This document shows, in pieces, positions 56,216 through 64,000 of a stretch of DNA of 64,000 bases. The notes beneath the pieces are model-generated. The model was not told the DNA's origin. It made no database searches and saw only the letters and a program-made list of their open reading frames with translations. Each line of letters starts with the position of its first letter. The first letter of the stretch is position 1. The stretch lies in assembly GCA_036245525.1 (NCBI GenBank), contig BTPG01000002.1:122188451-122252450 (forward strand). The letters run 5' to 3'. Position numbers and translations under genes: made by a program. The stretch comes from Semisulcospira habei (Eukaryota > Mollusca > Gastropoda > Semisulcospiridae).

Positions 56216-56368
56216 AAGAATGGTTGGTTGTACTGCCATACCATTTTGCAAATGAAAGAATGGCTGGTTGTTTGTTGGAGACGAAAGACGTTAAATAAAG
56301 GCTGAAGTTTCAAGTGATTTCTTATGTTGTCAGTTAGTTAATTAATGTCGGTGTTCTGTTCTGTCATT

Positions 56369-56943
56369 TTAACTCGTTCTACCCCAAGATCGGAATCCCC
56401 AAATGTTGACGTCGTCTTCAGAAGACTGCGTTGCAGTGCAGGACACAGATCCACCATGATAGTTCAAGGGTGATGCCAGAATAGCTTGGCGCCCATAGGC
56501 GCCAAGCTATTCTGGCATCACCCTTGAACTATCATGGTGGATCTTTATTTTGCTGTGGTGTGTCTGGGGTAGAATAAGTTGAGCCCAATGTTGAAGTCGT
56601 CTTGAGAAGACTGCGTTGCAGTGCAGGACACGGATCCACCATGATGGTTCAAGGGTGATGCCAGAATAGCTTGGCGCCCATAGGCACCAAGCTATTCTGG
56701 CATCACCCTTGAACTATCATGGTGGATCTTTATTTTGCTGTGGTGTGTCTGGGGTAGAATAAGTTAAGCCCAAATGTTGAAGTCGTCTTCAGAAGACTGC
56801 GTTGCAGTGCAGGACACAGATCCACCACGATAGTTCAAGGGTGATGCTAGAATAGCTTGGTGCCCATAGGCGCCAAGCTATTCTGGCATCACCCTTGAAC
56901 TATCGTGGTGGATCTTAAATTTTGCTGGGGTAGAATAAGTTAA
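56369..56943. repeat. Tandem triplet of TTCAAGGG-family hairpin elements
   Basis: Three units of about 185 bp, hairpins at 56448-56543, 56633-56728 and 56819-56914, with TCTACCCCA-type outer ends. Spacers GAAGACTGCGTTGCAGTGCA and GGGGTAGAATAAGTT are repeated. Confidence 0.95.
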
Positions 56944-57110
56944 GTGTTCGTTTCTTCGTCTGGGTCTTTTTCTATCTTTGATATTTTTCCACACTTTTTG
57001 ACCCGCATCATAGTCATACTGAGGCTAAATAGCTTCAAATCTGTTCACTGCCATAATTCTATGCAAGCTACATTACAGTACTTACAGATGAGGACATAGA
57101 CCAATGGCTT

Positions 57111-57183
57111 TAGTTCAAGGGTGGTGCCACAATAGCTTGGCGCCTAGAGGCACCAAGCTATTCTGGCACTAACCCTTGGACTA
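57111..57183. repeat. TTCAAGGG-family hairpin, diverged
   Basis: TAGTTCAAGGGTGGTGCC on the left and CTATTCTGGCACTAACCC on the right. Outer arms lost. Confidence 0.8.
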
Positions 57184-57814
57184 TTTCAGTTACACTAGTT
57201 GCACACACTGGTGTATTCCGAATGATAAGGGTTAATATTCAAAATGCTCTGTTGCTGTTTGTCTGAAACTCCAGAGTACCCCAAAACGCACAAAAAAGGT
57301 CCTTTAATTTCCAGAATACATTATGTTGATTCTCACATCAATGCCATGATAAACTGTTTTGCTTCAAAAGGACAAAACGCAGCAATGTTTAAACGATTTC
57401 CTCTGTAAAAATCATAATCGAAAGGTTTCGGGCCAGTGTTTATTGAATTTTGCACCATACTATGTAAAGAATGTTAAAGCACACATACACATTTAAGTTG
57501 GGAAAAAAAAATTAATGTGAAAAAGAAGTATTCCATGAACTTGACCTTATTACAGACGCCTACTGTTGTGAAGACACCCATTTTGACTGTAATGCCAGTT
57601 TCATTTGTGTGAGAGAGACACCCACCCACTTTATTGGCAGAAACCCATTTTTTCGGCATCTAGTGGCTCTGTTTCTAGAAAATGTCTATTTTATTTTAAG
57701 TTATAGAGCTTAGTTATAATGTGAGTTCTAAACATTCGCATCAATTCCAGAGCCCTAGAATAAATAGAAATATGGGAACCCATTTTCACATGAAATGCTA
57801 GGTAACCCACTCTG
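57184..57814. other. No recognisable gene
   Basis: AT-rich DNA with short frames only. Confidence 0.4.
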
Positions 57815-57829
57815 ATGGTTGCGTCTCCC

Positions 57830-57863
<34 letters not shown>

Positions 57864-58240
57864 GACACGAGTTTCTCCGGTGTTTATGTGCGTACAGACC
57901 TGAAACTTTAGGATGAAATGCTTTGATCGAGATGTGTTTCGGAGAGCCTCCGAGCATATTTTAAAGTGGTAGACTCGTTAAAGAAAAGAATTGCCGTTTA
58001 TATAAAGTCGGTTGATCCGCATTTGAGTCCGTATTTTCGTTCTATTCACTCGGAATTTTGGATATAGCTTGCTTGAAAATAGACATTGGATGAGTTCGTT
58101 AGCCTGCTTTGTCTTCTCAGTTTTCAACTTTTTCGTAAAAAAATAATTCATTGCAGAAAAAAGAAAGAAAAAAAAGTAAGAATTCTCGACTCAGTCTCAA
58201 AAGGATCAGACAGTGACCGTGACATAATGGCGCCAAACAC
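57815..58240 (+). repeat. Dispersed repeat of unknown class, copy 3 (diverged)
   Basis: GT repeats, GTACAGACCTGAAAC, CCTCCGAGCATATTTTAAAG and GAGTTCGTTAGCCTGC in the same order as copies 1 and 2. Confidence 0.65.
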
Positions 58241-59708
58241 GTCAGTTACTCAATATTTTTAAATTGTCCCAAAGCACCATAATTATGTCGTTTGATACAA
58301 TGTTTCCGAATTGACATCAAATTTGTCACTGTGTACACGGCGTAATGGGACTAGAGTTGCCATGACGTGAAGCTTATAGTTACGTCATTTTGCTGCTCGT
58401 GCTATTCTTCCTCTTCGGAATTCCTGTCGCCATGTCAGCCCACAGAGCGTACTAATGGCGGGAAGCGCCATGTGTCCGTCTTTATTTGTGTGCTCCGGTG
58501 TGTTTTGATCAGAGGTTGGGTTAGAGAGGAAGGAAATGGATCAAAAGGATAAGCTTAAAAATATGAACATGAACTCTGAATGTTTCTAAAATAAAAACGC
58601 ACGTCAGCTCCAAACAATACGGTAGACTTTGGGATGAAATCCTCATCTTGTTTCACTGAGTTCGTACTGTTTCGAGTAGAATATCACATACACATACGCA
58701 CGCACGCACGCACGCAAATCGGAAATTCGCCTGTTGTTCAGTGAAGCGGATATGTTGCAGAGTTGTTCATTTTGTGTAACAGGCGCAAACATTGGTATGC
58801 AATGATGGAGGCCTCGGCGAACAATCGATCAGTTATGCAGTTTTCCGCAAGGACGATGTTTTGGATGCTCACATAACTTGACTAACAGCAATCGGCATTA
58901 CTACATTAGTTTAAGTATTTTTAGAGTGAGAAAGAAAAGAAAATATTTAAAAATCAACCCGGCTTTATTCATCAGATTTTGTCTATGACTGAATGTGATA
59001 GACTTTGTTGCAGAGTTGTTCATTTGGTGTAACAGTCGACTGTTAACTTCGTGACCAGCATTCACATTCACAATGCTACACTACCTGGTACACTGGCTGT
59101 TGGCAGGTGCGGGGATGAATGTCACAGTACACTGCCCGTGTAACTGCCTAGTTGGTGGTGCGTTCTTTCATAATCATGTGAAAAAAAGTGTGTAGGCCAA
59201 CAAACCGAAAATACGTCGTACAAAATATATCGGCACTAAAAGATCCAATACACTGCGACTTTAATATAATTATACAGATTTCCGAATTTGTTTTTTTGGT
59301 CTTTGATTGTGGACCTTGCTGCGCCGCTAGGCCATAGACTACAAAATCACAGAATCACATTTTGTGCTGGAAATTAATGACGCTAGATGTCAATATGAAC
59401 ATGGCAAGACATTACAGTCGCGCATAAACTTGGGAATGACGCAACCACTGAGCGTTTGTCATGGTCGATATAACAGTGAAATCCTTTACCCCTTCACTGT
59501 CGAGAAAAAGTGAATACGATCCATCTGCATGAGACATAGATCCTCATGAGCCCCCACGAGACCAATTTGTATCTGTTTCTTTTGCGGTTTTGGCTTTTGG
59601 TCGTTGTATGAACAAAGATTTCAGGAACAAAAATGTACGTACTGTGGCAAGGGCAGGCTTACACGTGTTTCGTGTATTTCTTGCCAATGAGTGTATTTGC
59701 GTGTGCGT

Positions 59709-59753
<45 letters not shown>

Positions 59754-61157
59754 TGTGCGCGCGCGCGCGCGCACATAGGATCATCACCACTACTGTCATT
59801 CAGTTCGCATACTGGCGATTTGCACGTAGGCGAACACCGCAGTCGGAAATAAAAACCAGAACCCGATGTAACTGGAGGAACATGTATCATTATAAAGACC
59901 AAGATGTTGACGTTTCAGGCCATGAAAACGAAAAACTTTCCTTTCTTAATTAAACTCAGCCGGCGGCACGTATAAAGTACTGGTGAAACATTTGCTAATG
60001 TGTACATGCCCTTACCATGTCAGTAAGGAACCAGAGAAGGTGTGTGTGTGTGTGTGTGTAACTTTTATTTTGTTTGTTTCATAAAGCGATCTGCTCCTTC
60101 AGGGGTGGGCAATGCAAAGGGTTATCGATATTGAAAAAAAATATATATAGATTTTCTTGATTTAAAACTGAAAAAAGGAACGATTATTCCACACCGACCC
60201 GCCCATTATTTGATTTTAAGGTTGTAGGACACACCTCTTTCGCGCATCTTTTCTGCGCATTTACATACCGCTATCTTGCGTCTGCCGTGACCTGAGACTA
60301 GAGGTCACCGAAAAAAACCGCCGTACGGCAAGTCGTATTGCAAACAAGCTCAATTTATCGATAATTGACAAAAGATATATACTGTCTGAAATAGGTGTGT
60401 AAGCTGACTGTTTCTATGCATAAAATGTTGTGTTTCCTCAGAAATAAGATACCTTTGCATAAGTTGCGACAAGTCATCGAGCGTCAGTAGTAACGCATAA
60501 CCATTTCTCAGAAGAAGAAAAAAAAAAAATGAACGGGCCAACCGAACGAGAAGCAATATACGTGGCAGCCAGAAACACAACAAAATCTCTTCAGCAAGGA
60601 AAAGGTAAACTAAAGTAGAAAAAGAGGTTGGTGGTGTTTGCTAAGTGACTAGAACACGAGTTACTAGTAATGACAGAAAAATGTCGTACGTAAGTGGCAT
60701 ATCTGACTGGTTTTCCAACTCTAAAAAAAAAAAGTTGTATGCACCGCCGTGAGATGTCACCTGCACGGCGTAAAACCCCAATAGCTAACTGTCCTTTTAT
60801 GCATGGAAATTTACAGCCTACCTACAATGAAGAAGACTACATTTTATTGTGGGTTGACAGGGGCATGCATTCCATGTATGTCAGTCACCTCCTAGAAGTA
60901 GAACATTTCCATACATTCTCAGAGAGCCTTTACTAATACGGTGGAAGGAATGTAGTCCACATTGTAGTGATATTAAACCAGTGCCAGTGCTTATTATTTA
61001 GGAAAACGTACTGTGTGTAGTAAAAAGTCCTGCTAAGGGAGAATTTTGCATTACTAACTCAGTAACTGCTTTCAGTACTTCGTAGCTTAGTTTTCTCATC
61101 CATTCTCTGTCTTATGAAGGCTATATTACAGATTAGGAGATAGGTCCAGCATTTTTT
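58241..61157. other. No recognisable gene; GT/GC tract inside
   Basis: A (GT)n then (GC)n alternating tract at about 59712-59772 (Z-DNA-prone) and a (GT) run near 60042. Short frames without motifs. Confidence 0.45.
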
Positions 61158-61228
61158 TAGTTCAAGGATGGTGCCAGAATAACTTGGCGGATGAGACGCC
61201 AATCTATTCTGGCACCACCCTTGCACTA
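61158..61228. repeat. TTCAAGGG-family hairpin, diverged
   Basis: TAGTTCAAGGATGGTGCCAG on the left and CTGGCACCACCC on the right, with one-sided differences near the loop. Confidence 0.78.
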
Positions 61229-61387
61229 TCATAGTCACATTTATTTCAAGCAGTGGGTGTATCAGAATTAAAAGGGTTACCTAGTAAAACGCTACTTTGA
61301 CTGAAACCCTAATATTTGTTGACTACCATTTTGGACGACCGGAAAATGTGTGAAAAATACAAATTTGACTAGTACAAAAGCAAGCCT

Positions 61388-61792
61388 TTATGTTGAGACT
61401 CGTGACACTTATTTCAGCTACCTTTTGGAAAGGTCACACAGGTTGTGAATCAGTTATGCGCATGAGGCGTACAGACGTGACTTTGCCATTGTTGTTTGTT
61501 CTTTGCGGTTTACACAGTTTTTGTCGCATTTATTTTGAAAGTAATAATCTGCCCCTGCATTTAGTTCACGCAAAGTGAAATTGTCATGCTGCCGAACAAC
61601 ACAGTAATAATCATGTATTTCATTTCAGGCTAATACTGCTGTTGACCTCTCGCTGTGGAGTCTCAGTACTTTCACCCAGAGTACATACTTGCAAACAAGC
61701 GCAGAAGTATGACGTCTACACCAACTGACCAAGGTCACACTCACAGCTCAAGTGAAGTGAGGGAAGGTGACACGTATTCTCCTGGACTCAAG
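61388..61792 (+). repeat. Duplicated exon-like cassette, unit A
   Basis: AGACTCGTGACACTTATTTC, CTTTTGGAAAGGTCACACAG, then TATTTCATTTCAG and a putative exon 61629-61792 ending CTGGACTCAAG|GTAAGT. No long frame runs through. Confidence 0.55.
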
Positions 61793-61879
61793 GTAAGTCA
61801 TACCAGTAGATCTGTGATGAGAATCAGGTGCAGAACACAACACAACTATGGTGTGAATGAACACATCATACTGTAATGC

Positions 61880-62080
61880 CTTCTTTCATTGGCTCATGTG
61901 CGAAGCAAGTGTAAGGCTATGTTCTGGGCCATTGGTCGTCCATGGTAAACTTTAATGTTGGCATTTTCTCGGAGACCATTCAAACCACAGTCTTCAAACG
62001 TAGCTGAAGGATACTTTGTGGCAAGACCTTTCTTACTCTTAGCCTACCAGTTTGCGTTCAGGCCAAGGGTCATGAGAAAT
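61880..62080 (+). repeat. Dispersed GGCATTTTCTCGGAGAC repeat, uninterrupted copy
   Basis: Reads GGTAAACTTTAATGTTGGCA across the point where the copy at 50775-51835 carries the hairpin element, so it serves as an empty site. Confidence 0.8.
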
Positions 62081-62173
62081 CAAGAAATAGGTTAAAAAAA
62101 AAATAGCCATATTTGACAAAAGATATTTTTTCTCCAATACTATTCACAACTGTACATAAGCCAGCCCGTTACG

Positions 62174-62711
62174 TATGCTTAGACTCATGGCACTTAAATT
62201 TCAGTCACCTTTTGGAAAGGTCACACAGTGCAGATTAAGAAAATGATCAGTTTTAAATGCACACGAGGGATCCAGGCTTCACCATTCTTGTTTGTGGTGT
62301 TCACAGTTTATTTCACATTAGTTTGAAGGTAGTAATGTGTAAACTAAATGTAGGGACGAATTGGGTGGGTTCATAATGCTATAACAAAGTCCCTGTTTGT
62401 GGAGTTTGGAAGCGACCCACCCTGAAATAAGATCAGAAGTGAAATTGCCATGCTGCCGAATAACACGATAATATTAATAAACATGTATTTCATTTCAGGT
62501 CAGTGCTGCTGTTGACGTCTCACTACAGAGTCACGCCCAGAGGGTATACTTGCAAACAAGCACAGAAGTATGACGCCTACACCAAGAAGAGGCAAGAGCT
62601 AGTCAGGTCATGTTTGCTCAAAGGAGAAGGCCACAGCTAAAAGCAGGCAATTTCAGTTTCAGCGGATCAACTAAAGTGAGCGAAGGCGACACTTATTGTC
62701 CTGGACTCGAG
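62174..62711 (+). repeat. Duplicated exon-like cassette, unit B
   Basis: Same landmarks as unit A about 790-870 bp downstream, with roughly 80 bp extra. Putative exon 62499-62711 ending CTGGACTCGAG|GTAAAG. Confidence 0.55.
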
Positions 62712-63174
62712 GTAAAGCATACCGATTGATTTGTGAATAGAATCAGGTTCATAACAAAACACAACTGGTTGAAACACATCACACTGTAATGCTTTCTTTC
62801 ATTTTGAAGATGGTGTAGTAGTAGTACCAGCATTCTCAACAACACCGAATGCTAAAATCGCTTGCTGTCAACAAGTGGCACCATATTGCATTTGATTTGA
62901 AAACTAGAGGGTTGGGCAAGTCTCCAAATACTGTCGTTTTCTTTAATAAGCACTTAGTGCATACAAAAGGACTAGAAAAATCTGAATACTACCCATTTGG
63001 TCCAGTGTGTGCTGTTGCTAAACAGCAATGCGTTGTGTCCTGTTTGAAACAATTTCTGCACGTTACACTTTGAATATTGATGCTGATTCTAGATATATGT
63101 ATACACCCTTTGTGGTCATTTCAAGCTCAATGGCGTCTAATTTTTGGCGCACGTGTGATAGCAAAAGTAAGTGT

Positions 63175-63370
63175 TTGTAATGGGTCGTCCGTCAACTGTC
63201 TGTTACCTGTGGGCAACTTTAACATTGGCATTTCCTGGAAGACTATGCAAGCCTCAGACTTCAAACTTGGCACAAGGGTACTTTGTGGTAAAATAATTCT
63301 AAACATACCAATTTCTGTGACCTTTCAAAGGTCATCTCAAGTAGTATTTTCAACTTCAAACTCAAACTTG
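63175..63370 (+). repeat. Dispersed GGCATTTTCTCGGAGAC repeat, diverged copy
   Basis: GGCATTTCCTGGAAGACTATG, GGTACTTTGTGGTAAAA and GTGACCTTTCAAAGGTCA keep the order of the other copies. GAGGGTTGACAAATGTGTGA at about 63532 continues it. Confidence 0.6.
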
Positions 63371-63843
63371 CTATGGAGATACCACATGATAAGGGTGACA
63401 AAAGTTAGTTTCGGGTAGAGTTGTAGTTTTTATCAATGTTTTTGCAAACTTTTCAATAAAATTTGGCATGATGATAACACTTTTCTGTGCTACTAATGTA
63501 ATCAGCCCCTCACAGAGGTCAAGGGTCACAGAGGGTTGACAAATGTGTGAAAAATGAAGGGATTTGGAAAAATACTCAGGTTTAACTGGTACAAAATCCA
63601 GCCCTATACTTATGTTTAGACATTTTCAGAGACCTGTTGGAGAAGTCAAGCCAAGGTAAAAAAGGACAGACATATTATGTGGATTGGTCATACACGTGAA
63701 CCATAAGGACATTGCCTTTCTTGTTCATGTTCTGACTAATGTCATATTATGCATGTATGTACTTTGTATAAATACTTGCAAACATATATGCACGCAATAT
63801 GTGCATGTCAGAACTTTTTTTGATACAAAATTATCTTTTGCAG

Positions 63844-63966
63844 GTTGCGAAAGATGAGGGAAGAAGAGTTCAGCGGGTACATCTCTCCGCGATGGCCAAC
63901 CGACGAGAAGGCAAAGAAAGTGAACTGATTGTCCAGTGTAGGAGGGCAGACATCCTGTTATTTTGA
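63844..63966 (+). other. Possible terminal exon
   Basis: Follows a TTTTGCAG acceptor. An open phase-0 frame of 40 codons (VAKDEGRRVQRVHLSAM and on) ends at TGA 63964-63966. It could end a transcript using the upstream cassettes; weak. Confidence 0.3.
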
Positions 63967-64000
63967 TGTCCATCCACCAGGCTGGCCACAATGTCAAGGT

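Noticed and set aside
56369..56943. CRISPR-like array (three regular repeats)
   Set aside because: Units are about 185-bp palindromic transposon copies in a eukaryotic genome, without spacers or cas genes.

Overview
The window looks like nuclear DNA of a marine mollusc, probably a gastropod. That is an inference from three things: a secreted tyrosinase gene with short exons and phase-matched introns, very dense (CT)n, (GT)n and (TAA)n microsatellites, and the mix of CR1/L2-type LINEs, Ty3/gypsy elements, hAT elements and tyrosine-recombinase genes. There are no bacterial-style operons. Most of the 64 kb is mobile or repeat-derived, with three spliced protein-coding loci set among it.

Layout. 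436-7130: a full-length, apparently intact CR1-group LINE (ORF1 with an SGNH esterase domain, ORF2 with endonuclease and reverse transcriptase), followed by two 5'-truncated relatives up to 9336. 9497-13035: two truncated L2-like LINEs head to head. 13.4-16.7 kb: no recognisable gene. 16738-25629: a complete but decayed Ty3/gypsy-type LTR retrotransposon (1.84-1.85 kb LTRs, 5-bp target duplication) whose integrase lies upstream of the reverse transcriptase, the Gmr1-like order; a 290-bp LINE fragment is nested in its gag. 25.6-31.3 kb: foldback repeats, including a palindrome of about 660 bp. 31356-36200 (minus strand): a tyrosinase gene with both copper-binding sites. 36-40 kb: mostly hairpin repeats and G-rich tracts. 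40.9-43.0 kb: a second train of truncated LINEs separated by (CT)n. 43642-48635: a three-exon hAT/ZMYM1-type transposase gene. 50615-54426: a two-exon zinc-finger plus tyrosine-recombinase (Crypton-like) gene. 55-64 kb: a hAT-type non-autonomous element, a tandem triplet of hairpin elements, dispersed repeats and duplicated exon-like cassettes.

Three patterns tie the window together. First, all seven CR1-group LINE copies are in the same orientation, each ends at a (CT)n array, and each carries a 3'-terminal two-stem RNA fold whose base pairs covary between copies. Second, a family of near-perfect hairpin elements occurs at ten or more sites, including introns of the tyrosinase and recombinase genes; one copy has a clear TTAA target duplication and an empty-site paralogue, and the arms of different copies differ by compensated changes. 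Third, insertions are nested: one terminal-inverted-repeat element lies inside a hairpin element inside an intron of the recombinase gene, and a LINE lies inside gag of the LTR element.

Limits: exon models come from reading frame, splice consensus and phase only. Family names rest on motif recognition by eye, not on database searches.
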